From Isoetes taiwanensis (lineage: Eukaryota; Streptophyta; Lycopodiopsida; Isoetales; Isoetaceae): a stretch of 64,000 bases of DNA. Both the position numbers and the translations under genes were made by a program. A model generated the notes under the pieces. That model saw only the letters and a list, made by a program, of their open reading frames with translations, was not told the DNA's origin and searched no databases. The stretch is taken from assembly GCA_021234155.1 (NCBI GenBank), contig JAJEKV010000063.1:1398947-1462946 (forward strand). The letters run 5' to 3'. Of this stretch, positions 34,546 through 46,887 are shown piece by piece. Every line of letters begins with the position of its first letter. Position 1 is the stretch's first letter.

Positions 34546-36300
34546 ATGGAGGAAGATGGCCTGCTTATTGTTGCACCCGTACAACGAGAGGTCTTTGCAG
34601 AGGGCATCATAACTACAGTTGATCCTTTTGATAGTGTGAATGATGAAAGGCTGGGAGATGATTATCTTGGAGTTGGCATTGGGAAGCTTCTTATCCAAGT
34701 TGATACAATCATGTCCCAGGGAAGCTTTAGTGACTGCATTGTGTGCTCTGGGGTTGTTGGAGTCCCAAACTCAGTTAAGATGGCCAATTAGGTATATTGT
34801 ACACAAGAATGGTGAGAACTTGGAAGGCCCAACTGAACTACATACCCCAAGACCCACCCCAGGCAATCTGGAAGATTTGGTGGTGGATGAGCATCCTTTG
34901 ATCACAAGGAAGAGGCGCTACATTTTTCATAAAAGGCTGCCAAGGGTGCCCAAGAGGGCTATAAGTGACAAATATTTAGAAAGGATGGAAAGTATGGCCC
35001 CAACCAAAGAAAACCTAGAGGCAATTAGGGGACAAGAGTGTTGCAATCTAGATTGCACAGTTCAGTACAGTGTGGATGACCTCGTAGAGATAAGGTCCCA
35101 ATACATTGGATAGCTTCAGAAAGATAGGATTAATTTCATCTACTCCTTGTATAGAAATTCCAGCTATGATGAAAACACAGGAAGGTTACTTTATCGATTG
35201 AGGGGCCTGAAGGCATGTATAAGAGCATTGAGATGGATTCTTGGCGTGAGCAAGTCTTCATTTTACAGATACTGGGAGCAGGTCAGAAAAGGGCACATGG
35301 CAATGCACTGACTTTGAAACCTAGAGCAAACACTTTGAAGGCCATTGCAGTCTTCGAGAGCTTGTCTCAATCTATGCCCCACAAGTCGAAGGTGAACGAG
35401 CACGGTGTGCGAGTGGTCCAAAGGGTGTTGCCACAACATTACATCCAGAAAGAGTGCCTTAAAGAGGTCAACTCCATCCTAGAAACTACTGGAGGTCGGC
35501 CTCTTTCTCAATCACATTTCAGCAAGTTATAGAGAACTCACTTCTCAGACGTGTGTGTCCTGCAACACATGCCATTTTCAAAGTGCAACACTTGCATTCA
35601 ACTGAAGGATACACTTGCATCAACTGCAATAGAGAAAGAAAGAATGGCAATTAGGGAGCAATTTGCAGATCACCAAAGGGACCAAATATCATGTAGACAG
35701 TTGTATTGGCAGTGGAGAACATTTTCCCAGATGCAGCCTGACAGATTTTTGTGTATAATTCATGATAAGATGGACCAACACAAGACTTTCTTGCCAAAGC
35801 TAGATCCTTTGCCCAAGCGTTGTCAGAATGCTTTTCAGATGAAAGTAAGTCTGGCAGGTGTGTTAACATATGGGCATGGAACTAGAACCTATGGTCATTT
35901 TGTGCTCGATCTATGGAGGGATGATCCAAATTTTCATGTGAGTTCTATTTTCAAGTGCTTGAGAACACTAGAGAAAGGATCGATAGAAGGGAGGAGGTAT
36001 TCTCCACCAGCCCCCATTTTTTAGGCTTTGATGGATGATCAACCACTCTGTTACTAAAGGCAGATAAAAGAGCTCACATCCAAGGTATCGAAAGAATCAA
36101 GGAGGACTTGGGATGATTTTCCCTTACTTGAGAAACAACTGCCAGAGGAGCTATGTGTTGGACAGTTGTTGGAAAGAAAACTAGAATAGATGGATGTTTG
36201 GGGCAATGTCATAGTTGACAGCAGTGGGAGTATTTAAGGTTGTGAAAGTGGGGTTCATGATGGTTGGGCATACGCATGATGATATAGATGCAGGGTAAAT
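34546..36300 (+). pseudogene. DUF7869-like (transposase-derived) protein, multiply broken
   Basis: Coding pieces on the plus strand, in shifting frames, give a recognisable order. A cysteine motif RGQECCNLDCTVQYS is followed by RLLYRLRGLKACIRALRWIL and GVSKSSFYRYWEQV (35,040-35,300). Then come HMPFSKCNTCIQLKDTLAS, FLCIIHDKMDQHKTFLPKL (35,570-35,800) and finally VGFMMVGHTHDDIDAGF (about 36,250-36,297). This C-C...D-K-M-D...GHTHDDID layout matches what I know of the DUF7869 family, linked to transposase-like genes. At least four frame changes and stops, including TAG/TAA near 35,110, 35,530 and 36,022, make it dead. Confidence 0.6.
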
Positions 36301-38447
36301 TTTAAGGGCCTAGATATTTTTAAGGGCATATAAATGTTGGCTAAACCTGTGAAAAATAAGGATTCATGCTCTTTTTTTTGGCGAAATTTGGTAAAATAAG
36401 GACCTTCAATTATCTTTCAACTTGGCTAAAATGCAAAGTTGAAATGCTTTCGAAATTCTTTTGTTGGCGAATTTCCCTTTGTTCATAGCTAAAGTGCACC
36501 TACTTAACTAGATTTATCAATTTCACTAGTTAACTACTTGTTACACCTTCATGGCGGCTATTCTAGTTCAATAATAACGAGAAGATGGCAATGGGCTAGG
36601 CCACGTTTCTAAAAATTTATTGTGTTGTGTGCTTCAATTTTTATGAGGTATTTTCATTATTGCATTTGAAACATATGCTAGCACTTTACCAATTGCCCTA
36701 ATTCAAATGTATCTTAATTGTTAGAAGTTTGGACTTATTTGTTACTAATTTGTCTTATCTTAAAAAAAATCATCTTATCTTATCTTTGGATTTGTGTAAA
36801 TACCAATTTTCCAAAACTTTTCAAAACATCCCTAATAGTTCTATAAAATCTACACAAATTTAGACAATAACATAATGAAGAAAGGGGTCTATGCAATCTC
36901 AATACTTACGATCACTACTCGGCACCCACAACACAAAAAACTTGCTTGTACGTCACCACTGGACACTATAATTTGATTAATTGTGTACAGTAAACAGTAT
37001 TTAGTTGCGCTGGCCAAACACTGTTCATTGACCCTTCATATAATCTAAATTGGATATATGAGTTGTTCAAGAACAAAAAAAGAAAAAAAGAAAAAAGGAA
37101 AAACATGGGTAATTCACCAGCATGGCATTAGACCTTGGCATTTCGAATTAGACCTTGGCATTTACAATAGCAAGAACCCTTGTTCATGGCTTTGGTCTCT
37201 CCATCACACATTACCAATGGTCCTATAAGTCATAAAGCCAATGGTTTGCATACCAATGGTTCTACAAGTCATAAAGCCATGAGGCCGGACATGAGCTCTT
37301 GAAATATTTTATTTTCTATAGAATAGTTTTTAATTTGTACAACTTTTTATTTATCTACCAATATGGCTTTATTCCATGTGAACAGAGCCGACTTCACAAC
37401 ATTATTTAATGCCTATTGCTTAGAACAAGCTTTCCCAACCTTTATATAGGCTTAAAGCAATTGAGTCCAGCCCAGTAGCATGGCCTTATTCCTTGGTAAT
37501 TAAAATATCCTTGGCAATCAAAAAACATATCGTGGAACCTTATCCCTAAATTCGAGTTTATCTCTGAATTTTTTGTTCAATAGCAAATGTCACGAACTTA
37601 TGCATCAAATTTCTACGTCTGTACATCTCCAAACAAGCCGGATTTGATCATATATGCAGTTTAGGGTCACGGCAATGCATCAATCCAATCATTTCTGTTG
37701 TTCATGCCTTCTGCCGACTTCTAGATCTGTGTCTACAAAAGCACCTATCCGGTGTCACTGTTCACCTATCCGATCTTCATATCATTATATTTATATGTAT
37801 TTTCTATATCTCAGACCATGCACTTCATGAACGATGACTTTCATCAAAGGTTTTCTTCCATTCAGGGAAAAATCCATTTACAGGTTATGGTGCTTATTCA
37901 CATGCAATTCTTCTAACTTCAACAAGATCTATGACCTGTTACAAAATATAACCTTAAATCATCTACAAGCAGATGAAACCAATGTAGAAACAAATGCAAA
38001 AATGTAAGAAACCTACTGTAAGAAATTGTAAGAAACCAGACATCAAATGCAAGCATTGTAGGTAACCTACTGCTTGTAGGAGATCATTGTAAGAAACCAG
38101 ACATGTCTATATTCTGGAAGCAAAGTACAGTAGAGAATTCTGTAGAAGTATTACTCTTGTTGACAATAACTACTTGCTACAGAGCTTGCATGAGTTGGCA
38201 AAACTTTGGCCATAAGCTTGCAAAACTTTGGCCATACATGCCACACATCCGTTGGCTTGCAGAATTTCCACCAGGCCAAATAACTTATATTCTTTCATAT
38301 GTAAACCTTATCCACCGGATCAGAGCAATACGACACTGCAAAACCATCCGACTCCTTTTCTGAAATCAACATGCCCACAAGAGAATATATGTTACATACA
38401 TTCCAAGATTGAATTCCTAGTAATGCAATAAGAATTCTAAACATCTT

Positions 38448-38632
38448 AAATTAACATAAGATGCCTAACCCTGACTGTGCAAAACACTTGCAAACAAATC
38501 AAGATAACCATGAGTGATGTTTTAAATTCAATGCTATGGTGGTCTGCAGAAAGGAACAGAAATATCAAACAGCTATAAACACGCCCCATCAGCAGTGACA
38601 GATTAGTTATGCATACCTTTAATTGAGTTCAT
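38448..38632. repeat. 185-bp direct repeat, copy 1
   Basis: Nearly identical to 39,122-39,302, with a small deletion and a few substitutions. It starts AAATTAACATAAGATGCC and ends AATTGAGTTCAT. Confidence 0.92.
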
Positions 38633-39121
38633 GCATAATTGACTCTGGGTGCAGAAAGGACTAGGAGCTATTTGCATGGCTGGCAAATTATAGTACAGTT
38701 ATTAGAGTGGAGGTAAGAAATTTTGAATCCTGTACTCATCCTATCCCCCAGCCATCTCAGTTTTTGTTCGCAAAAAGAGATACACGAGTCCATGACTTGC
38801 CTTTTCTGTCTGGATATGGGAGTCAAGAGGTATGACTTCCTTATCTTTACTGGTCCCTGTTTTGGAAAGCAAATTTTGCATCATCTTATCTACAGGCGTT
38901 TTGCCTCTGCTCCATTATGTGGACTAGAATAGAGCTGCATTGCTAGCATAGCAATTGCTAAGTCACATTGCTGCAGCTTTGGAGGTGGATAATGCGCCCT
39001 TAAATAAGGGGCGTCCAGACGAGGCACATATCATTAAGTCCCAGATGGATTATTATATGTTGAATACCTCTATTCCATGCGGGTTGATGACTAAGCACTG
39101 TGTTGACATGGCAGAGCACGC

Positions 39122-39302
39122 AAATTAACATAAGATGCCTAACCCTGTGCAAAACACTTGCAAACAAATCAAGATAACCGTGAGTGATGTTTTAAATTCA
39201 ATGCTATGGTGGTCTGCAGAAAGGAACAGAAATATCAAACAGCTGTAAACAAGGCCCATCAACAATGACAGATTAGTTATGCATACCTTTAATTGAGTTC
39301 AT
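39122..39302. repeat. 185-bp direct repeat, copy 2
   Basis: See copy 1. The copies are 674 bp apart, and this one lies next to the hAT-like gene. Confidence 0.92.
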
Positions 39303-39364
39303 ACAAATTGTTGTCATGCTGCAGATTATATCCACATTCATTGATGTTGCCTTGGAGCTTTCCC

Positions 39365-40357
39365 TTACGCGTGCGTGTTTTGAAACACCACGTCGTTTGC
39401 AATCATCCTTCCACAACTCATAAGCCTTTCATATGGAAAACTATCTAAATCATAATCTGAACTGTAGATTCTCAAAGCTGCATCTAAGCTGCCATCTAAT
39501 CTATTCCTTAGCTTATTTAAGAAAGTCATGGTACTAAAACACCTCTCGTCCTCCACGCTACCAAGTATCATGCATAAGCATATTTTTGCTAATTTAAAAT
39601 ATTCTGAAAGAGAGACCTGCAACACACTATTGGAGCCTATCTTACGTCGGGAGGCAGTGGACTCCAAATTCTAGAGGATCCTCAAGCTCTTGAAACTGTT
39701 TATACATTGTTTCACCAAAAAGTTTTGATTGCAGCTTAAGCTCTTCCCAATCTAAGATACCATCAATTGTCTCACATCCAATTGTCTTACGCGAACGAAA
39801 ATGCTTCTGAATAACTGCTGACTTCTCCACAAAATTCTTGGATACCACAGAATTGCCCTGCAGATTATTCCAGAATTGAGGAAAAACAATACCAATTGCT
39901 TCTAGGATGTCCACATGCGGAAACCTGCACACGTCCATAAACATTAGAAAAATATCTTACCAAATACCTACACAATGCAAAAACATTAAATAGGACTCAC
40001 TTGTCTCATGTGAGCCTGAACTTTATCCATGAATACCTTCACATCAGAATTTTTAAAATCACATTTTCGGTAATGACCGCCTCTCCCACTATTTTGTCTA
40101 ACATGCATTCGAATAAATTTACCTTTCACATGAATGCAAAGGATACCACTAGGGCATATCGCAAAAAGCTTGATGATGTCTCAATAGCTGCCATTTTATT
40201 CCACAAATGAAATATGTCTTTCTTAGATTGGAAACAAGACTGACCTGTCTTTATGTTATCAGCATACAAATTCTCAAGATCTGTTTGCAACATTTTTCGA
40301 GCCAATGTATATTCAGGTATGAAGATATTCCTGTCTTGTGAAATTTTAATCAACAAC
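39365..40357 (-). pseudogene. hAT-like transposase, C-terminal part with an intron (split by gypsy-2)
   Basis: The C-terminal dimerisation signature EYFKLAKICLCMILGSVEDE plus RCFSTMTFLNKLRNRLD is clear (39,365-39,667). Upstream pieces have PQFWNNLQGNSVV and EELKLQSKLFGETMY (39,642-39,944) and EYTLARKMLQTDLENLY (before 40,357). A likely intron lies at about 39,925-40,005, with GTGAGT after ATGAGACAA and an acceptor TGTGCAG before GTTTCC. The region ends exactly where the gypsy-2 LTR begins; the N-terminal part appears on the far side at 49,584. Members cut and paste DNA; this gene is interrupted and frame-shifted. Confidence 0.75.
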
Positions 40358-41494
40358 TGCTTCAAACCTAAATCTGGAAATGAGCTCGAATCACGCCAGA
40401 ATCGAATTTTTAAGCTATAAAAACTACCTAACCCTGGACTCCCGCTCTTAAGCATCATATTAAGCCTAAATCTAAGCCCTAAGATGCCGGAATCATAAAA
40501 TTCAAACTTATATACCAGGGGATCATTGACAGAAGTTTTTTGAAAGTCCAGAAGCGCTCAAACCTTACAGTGAGCATTCCTAAGCAGGACTTGAAGGATT
40601 TGTGAAGACTCTGAGTATTCCCCAATCGGATCCAAAGAGATTTGGTTGAATTTATCTTTAAAATTATTTGATGACCTGAAGTTGATATTTTCTTGCATTT
40701 GAAGTACTGAAGTACCACTATCCACTATTATTATGATTGATTTACCTCCACATCAATGAAAATTTGATGCCAAGTTGAAGAAATTCAATCTGATATGATT
40801 CTTGACAATTCTGTCTTTTCAAAAATCCTACAGAAAATTCCCCTATGTTCTTAATTGTTTTTGGTCCAGTTGCACTCAATCCCTGAGACATCTAAGACCC
40901 ATATGCTTTGAAAAAACCAAAAAATTCCATTTACAACTCGAGTTAGCAAAATTTGCATTCTGTTTTGACTGTTCTTAACTGTATTTTGCAAAATCCTAAT
41001 GCAAAAAATACTTATGAGCATCCAAATGAAGATCTGATATCATGCCCACACTCCAGGATACCCTTTTGATATATTGGCTTTGAAATTCCCAAAAAAAGTG
41101 GTCAGAAACTCTAGTTCCATTTTCCTGATCACTGTTTTACAGTTTGATTGCCATTGACCAATTTTTGACTCCACTTTAAGCTTGAATATCTCTCAGGATA
41201 ATGATCCGACTTGGTCACGGATTTTACCATTAGCTTTTTGCAACTTTTTTGTGCCAGTCTAAATTGTCTGACCAAAAGATTCAATTCATTATAGACTGCT
41301 ACACCAATTTGAGTCAAGATTCCATTTTCTAGAAATGGGAAAGGTATGAAAACTTTGAGTTTTTGACTCTTTTGATATATTTATCTTCCATAGACTGATC
41401 ACCTTAAGTGATCTGGAGGTCCTAACCCCAATTTGGGTTTATACTCAAGTTGGCTTATTGTGGTTGACCTTTGAAGCCAGGTTGAGGGTCAACA
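40358..41494 (+). repeat. gypsy-2 5' LTR
   Basis: Starts TGCTTCAAACC and ends GGGTCAACA. It is strongly similar along its whole length to 48,445-49,583, with scattered substitutions and small indels. Confidence 0.88.
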
Positions 41495-41537
41495 TTTTGG
41501 AGGTCCTACCGATATCCTACCTGGATCTTGAGAACTC

Positions 41538-42653
41538 ATGGCTTCAAAACAGAAATTTCCAGCAGAACAAGAACCAATGGAAGACCAAGAAGCTTCAGAA
41601 CCCTGCAGAGATAGATCTCTTCCCCCAAAATTTTCAATTAGATTACTTCAGAGTATGCCTTACCAGTTTAAATTGAATGTGCCTACTCCATTGCCTACTT
41701 TTGATTCCAGCATGAGTGCTAATACCTTCCTAAGGATTTTTGAAGATTACTACAGAGATTATGGCTTTAAAAAAGGATGCAAGTTGTCACAATTTCAAAA
41801 GTGTTTTAAAGAGGAGAGTGAAGCTGGTGCTTGGCTGACTTATGAGAAACTCATGGGAACCACTTCCTGGGATGATCTTGTCACCAAATTTTTAGACAGG
41901 TTTGGAAAACTTGCTGCTCCCAAGGATCTTGTTAATGAATTGCAAAATTTCTCTATTTATGCAGGTGAAAGTGTTAGTCAATACAAGGAAAGGTTCAGCA
42001 CTTTCATGAATAGATGTCAGAAGGGCCAAGTTACCATCCCCACGCTTTTCTTGGTATCCTCCTTTATCAAAGGCCTATCTTCTAGACCAGAAATTCAAAG
42101 AAAACTTATCAAGATTCAAGCTGCAGAGGGTTTTGATTCCATTTACAAAGTCTTTGCCAAGACAACTGAGTTGACCAAAATGCTTTCTATCCTGCCAGAA
42201 AAACACAATAGCTTTCATCATGACCCCTTCTACCCTGATGCCATTGATGGTCCTTATGAACCTCACCATTCTGTTCCTATCTATGCCGTGCATAAAGAAA
42301 AGAAAAAAACCAAAGATGAAGAAGCTGATTCTCAAATTTCAGAGGTTAAAGCAGACTTGACAAAGGTAACTGAAGCTTTAGCAGAAGTGACCAAACAACT
42401 TGTAGAGCTCAAAGCAAGCAGGGCAGGTAGAACTTATCCTGAATGTATTCATTGCAATAGAACTTCACATCCAGCTGACATTTGCTATTGGCAAATATGT
42501 CCTAAATGTAAAAAAAAAAAGGTCATTTTGGTAGAGAATGTCCAGTTTGTGCTTTTTGCAAGGAGATTGGTCATACTGACCTTAGGTGTTCTGTCAAAGA
42601 ATATTTTGCCAAGCAAGAGAGAGAGAAAAAACCGGAGGCAACTCCCCATGTAA
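41538..42653 (+). pseudogene. gypsy-2 gag (frameshift at an A-run in the zinc knuckle)
   Basis: A 371-codon frame from the ATG at 41,538 (MASKQKFPAEQ). The capsid domain has FLRIFEDYYRDYGFKK, GAWLTYEKLMGTTSWDD, FSIYAGESVSQYKERFSTF and FIKGLSSRPEIQRKL. A helical tail (EVKADLTKVTEALAEVTKQL) follows, then a knuckle-like block (CIHCNRTSHPADICY) and CPKCKKKK. At a ten-A run near 42,509-42,518 the frame shifts. In the next frame the knuckles continue with HFGRECPVCAFCKEIGHTD. The shift may be a mutation or slippage. Confidence 0.85.
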
Positions 42654-42685
42654 GGTTTGCTGAATCTACTAGTTCTATAAGGTTT

Positions 42686-43567
42686 GTGCAGGCTACAGAA
42701 ATGCCAAAGACTGAGGAAGTAACGGTGGTACAAACCAGAAGCATGGGAGAGGTCCATAGACCTGCTGAACCTAATAAACTTGTTCCAGAGCATTCAAGGA
42801 GGTCAACATTGCCACCACCTTCTGTTACAGAAGTTCCTCCCCAAGAAATAGCTCCACCTCCTCAACAAAAGTATGGTAAGAGAGATCAAGATCTTGATGA
42901 ATTAGATGTGTTATTAAAAAATTCTAAAGTAAGTGTGGATTTATTTACTTTGTTAAAGATTGCACCTAGTTATAGGAAACCTTTAGTGAGGCAGTGGCTT
43001 GTGTAGGCATTGCAAATGAGGAAGATCCAGGTGCATTTATGTGTTCAGCTACTCTAGGAGGGTACTCCTTTTCTAATGTGTTGCTAGATGGTGGATCACC
43101 CTTCAATATTATGCCTTATCATGTTATGAAACAATGTGGCCTCGAGATAGATAAAAGATCATCTGTTTTGTTAAAATCCTTTTCTAATGCTAAAATAGCA
43201 CCAGTTGGTATTGTGACTAAAAGTTCCTGTTAATACTGAAGGCATTGTTGTAGCTGCCAACTTTGTTGTTGTTGCTTTTGAGGATTTGGGAGAAGATGCA
43301 GATATATATGATCTTTTGCTAGGAAGAAGGTGGATGGCCACAGTTGATGCTAGGCCAATCTGGTCTGAAGGGAGGTGCACCATTTCAAATGGTACCCAAG
43401 TGGCCACAATCTACAACCAGGATGGTTCTTATGGCTTCAAGGATGAGGTACACTTTATTAAAGAAATGCTTATAGAAGTGCCTCTAGGATCTTATAGCTT
43501 AGCAACCTCTAGCACAAAGAAAATTGATTTGATTCCCTTGATTAGGGAATGTGCATTACCCTCTTAG
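42686..43567 (+). pseudogene. gypsy-2 aspartic protease region (two frames)
   Basis: A linker with SMGEVHRPAEPN and LLKNSKVSVDLFTLLKIAPS precedes the protease. The active-site motif VLLDGGSPFNIMPYHVM (about 43,080-43,130) has D-G-G instead of D-T/S-G. Gypsy-3 has the same DGGSP, so this is a family feature and not damage in one copy. The second half DIYDLLLGRRWMATVDARP (43,286 onward) is the ILGR-like motif near the protease end. The frame changes at 42,994-43,006 and about 43,233-43,290, and a TAG lies at 43,565-43,567. Confidence 0.85.
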
Positions 43568-43990
43568 AATGGTAAAGAAGGTTGTTTATGGTTTGATGGA
43601 GGGATTTCAAAGAAATTAAATGTAGCTTCATCTACAGCTATACTAAAGGATACTTCTAATAAACTCTTGGCTAAAGTAGGAAGGATTTTTCCTCAGATAA
43701 CTTCCAATGTAGCAGAGTATAAAGCTTTAATTGCAGGTCTCCAAGAAGCTAAGGCTATGGACATTTCAATCATACACATTTATGGAGATTCTCAATTGGT
43801 TTGCAGACAGGTTAGTGGTGAATATCAGGCCAAGAATGCTGACATGAAGTCTCTGAGAAACCAGGTAATGGGAATGCTTGCCTATTTTACTTCCTGGAAA
43901 ATCACTCATATCCCAAGGGAGCAGAATTGGGAAGCTGATGCTTTGTGCAGAGATACCTTAATGACTTATTTATCTGAAGGAGCTATACCA
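43568..43990 (+). pseudogene. gypsy-2 additional RNase H (plant/archaeal type) located before the RT
   Basis: All four acidic positions are visible: Asp in LWFDGGIS (codon 43,595-43,597), Glu in SNVAEYKALIAGL (43,715-43,717), Asp in IYGDSQLVCRQVSGEYQ (43,787-43,789) and Asp in REQNWEADAL (43,937-43,939). The wording matches plant RNase H-like (RVT_3) domains. It lies between protease and RT in one frame with the RT, separated from the protease only by a TAG. It would degrade the RNA strand during reverse transcription. The position is unusual; see findings. Confidence 0.85.
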
Positions 43991-44930
43991 GAGGAAGATC
44001 TTGATGAGGACGAGGCTAAGGAATTTTGCCCCATATTAGTTATAAATGCATCACAAGAAGAAGCAACCAATGAAGTTGTTATTAATAAACATGGCCAGCA
44101 AAGAACTCTGTTTGTGGGAGATCTCTTTGATACACAAAACAAGGAAGAGATTACCAAATTCTTTGAAGAAAGAAGTGATGTGTTTGCTTGGGATTATTCT
44201 GAGCTCATTGGTATCAAGGAAGAGGTGTGTCAATTTGAAATCAAAATTAAGGAGGGGTGTAAACCCGTTTTCCAGAAGTTAAGGAGGATCAATGCTTCAA
44301 TTTTAGATCTAATCAAAGATGAGGATGCAGGTGTTATTGTGGAGATTATTAATCCTGAATGGGTGTCATGCATTGTTCCAATGGAAAAAAAGAATGGTGC
44401 TTTGAGAATCTGTATAGATTATCGAGACCTGAACAAAGTCACCATAAAAGATTGTTATCCTTTGCCTTTTCTAGAAGAAATTCTATATGCTGTTGCAGGG
44501 AAAGACATGTACTCATTTTTGGATGGTTTTTCAGGGTTTAATCAGATCAGTATCAAAGAGGAAGATCAGCCAAAGACTTCATTTATCACTCCCTGGGGTA
44601 CATATGCTATGAAAAGAATGCCATTTGGCCTAATGAATGCCCTTGACTACTTTCCAAAGGGCAATGGATGTTATTTTCAAAACCATGTCTTTGAAGAGTT
44701 TAGGGTGTATCTAGATGACCTTTGTCGGGTTCTCACTCTACTAATCATGTGGAATTACTTGCAAAAATTTGCTCTTTATGCAGGAGTTCATGAGTTAATC
44801 TAAATCCAAAAAAGTGCATCTTCTTTGCATCAAAAGGACAACTTTTAGGACATGAAGTATCCAATCAAGGTATTCAAGTTGCTCAAGATAAGATTGAAGC
44901 CCTCAAAAAGCTAGCACCCCAAAATTTAAA
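43991..44930 (+). pseudogene. gypsy-2 reverse transcriptase
   Basis: An acidic spacer and a block with RTLFVGDLF and VFAWDYSELIGI lead into the RT. Motifs are INPEWVSCIVPMEKK, GALRICIDYRDLNKVTI, CYPLPFLEEIL, YSFLDGFSGFNQI, TPWGTYAMKRMPFGLMNA and the catalytic YLDD (44,708-44,719, FRVYLDDL). The stop at 44,801-44,803 follows a frame change just after YLDD. The thumb continues out of frame to about 44,930 (KVKSFIGMTSFLRMYIPNF). Confidence 0.88.
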
Positions 44931-45530
44931 AGCGGGTTAAGAGCTTTATTGGTATGACAAGTTTCCTTAGAATGTATATTCCAAATTTTGCTCATATCTT
45001 GAGTCCCATTTCTAAGTTGACCGGGGGTAGGTAAATTTTCTAAGTCCGAAAGCAAGCACATACCTATCACATGGACTTGAGAATGCCAAGAGGCTTTTGA
45101 CTTTCTCATTTCATCCATATGTGAAGCTACTCTTTTGAAAAAACCGGATCTAAGCATGCCATTTGAAGTTTATATCCTTTGTTACTAAAAAGGCCATAGG
45201 TTTAGCCATTTTGCGGGGATAAGCATACCATAGTTTTTTGCAAGTTAACAATGGTGCGCTCTTGAAGAAAGATAGACCAGAATAGAAAAAAGTGCCGCTG
45301 CTCTCATGTTTCTTATTAATAGACAAGGACATTTGCTTTTGAAAAGCCAAGTCCAAGTCTACAGCAAAACCCAATGGGTTTGCTATTTGGTAAGGCAACT
45401 AATAAACCAAAGATCCAGAGATGGGCTTGTAAGTTGCAAAGTTATGATATTTCTGTAAAGGAGTTGCGTTTGGCACGAAATCCTAGCCTCTACTTGCCTT
45501 ACATATTTTTTGACCATGAAGATGAATTGG
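44931..45530 (+). pseudogene. gypsy-2 vestigial gypsy-type RNase H
   Basis: Pieces in several frames match the RNase H after the RT of other gypsy elements in general layout. A damaged LLINRQGHLLL-like stretch near 45,310-45,335, NPMGLLFGKATNKPKIQRWA, CKLQSYDISVKELRLARNP and SLYLPYIFFDHED can be read. The TDH and first D-A-S catalytic motifs are not recognisable. Gypsy-3 shows the same loss, so decay seems to predate both copies. Confidence 0.7.
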
Positions 45531-46880
45531 ATACTACTGACACGTCACTTGCAGTGGCACATTTAGAGGTAACTCAAGAAGATTCAGCCAAGGGAGGATG
45601 GCAGCAACCTATTAGAGATTTTCTACAATATGGGATCATCTCTCCAAGCTTCACTCCGAGTCAGAAAAGGAGATTCAAGGACAAGTGCAGACAATTCAAG
45701 CTGATAGACAATGTCTTATGCAAAGTTAACCGAGATGGGATCTTGTTGAGATGTGCAAATGAAGATGAGTCTGCCTTGATTATTAGGGAGATGCATAAAG
45801 GTATCTGTGGAGGACATTTTCTTTGGGGATACCACCTTTGCAAAAAGATTCTCGAGTGCGGATATTATTGGCCCTCTTGTTTTTAGAGATTGCTATGAGA
45901 TCATAAAAACTTGCCATCAATGTCAGATTTTTAGCAAAAGAATTTTATTGCCAGCTGCCTTGAATCCTATCATATCTCCAGGACCTTTTCAAATTTGAGG
46001 GCTAGATTATATTGGCCCCATTAATCCTTCTTCTACAGGTCAACATCAACATATTATTGTGGCTACAGATTATTTTACTAAATGGAAGCCATACCTTTGA
46101 GGCGAGCCAATGCCTTCACAAGCTGCAAAGGTTTTTACATGAATATGTTTGTTCTAGGTTTGGTATTCCTTTCGGTTACATTCGATAGAGGTACCCCTTT
46201 TGTTAATGAAGTCATTGCTAACTTGTTGAGCATTTTGAAGGTCAAGCATACCAAAAGCTCTTCATATTATCCTCGGGGTAATGGACAAAATTTGAAGCTA
46301 CTAACAAAGTGTTGAAAAATATTTTTTGAGGAAAGGCGGTTGAGGTTAACAAGAGGGATTGGCATATCAAAATAGTGGATGCACTTTGGGCTTATAGAGT
46401 CACTATCAAAACAGCTACAAATCACACACCTTTCAATTTGGTATATGGCATAGAGGCAATTTTACCAGTAGAACTTGAGTTACCTTCCTTGAGATTAGCT
46501 CATAAATTGTGATTACCTTTTGAACATGCCTTCTGAGGGAAAGATTGGGCCATACTGTTACATCTAGATGAGTATAGAATGGAATTTGAGAATACTAGTT
46601 TCTTTGAAAAAGGCTAAAGATCCGTTTGCATTCAAGGTGCGCACACAAAAATATAGGGTACTTTTAGAAAGGGAGAGCTTGTCCTCAAATGGAACAAGTC
46701 AAAGGAATATTCAGCTGGCAAATTTGATAATATTTGGGAAGGACCCTTTGTAGTGCTAGAATCTGCAGGTACCAACTCTTATTGGTTACAAGAGGTTGCT
46801 TCAGGAATGCCATTGCCAAACCCTATCAATATCCTGCATTTGAAAAGGTATTGGGACCAGCATGCTTGCTTGTCCCTCTT
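45531..46880 (+). pseudogene. gypsy-2 integrase (broken)
   Basis: Zinc-domain residues are MHKGICGGHF...CHQCQIF (45,790-45,930). Core pieces are LDYIGPINPSS (first Asp, after an in-frame TGA near 45,998), TFDRGTPFVN (second Asp; S-D-R in active copies) and YYPRGNGQ, followed by a one-base shift before the Glu-containing FEATNKVL. The C-terminal part has DALWAYRVTIKTATNHTPF and ends NILHLKRYWDQH. No chromodomain follows. Frame changes and stops are numerous. Confidence 0.85.
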
Positions 46881-46887
46881 TTTACAT

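Larger units (their letters stand above)
36301..39364. other. noncoding, AT-rich spacer with short duplications
   Basis: No gene is seen. Small local duplications are frequent: CCAATGGT/AAGTCATAAAGCCA wording at 37,212-37,282, TGTAAGAAACC repeats at 38,008-38,105, and GCAAAACTTTGGCCAT twice at 38,198-38,240. A 180-bp direct repeat is listed separately. Confidence 0.5.
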
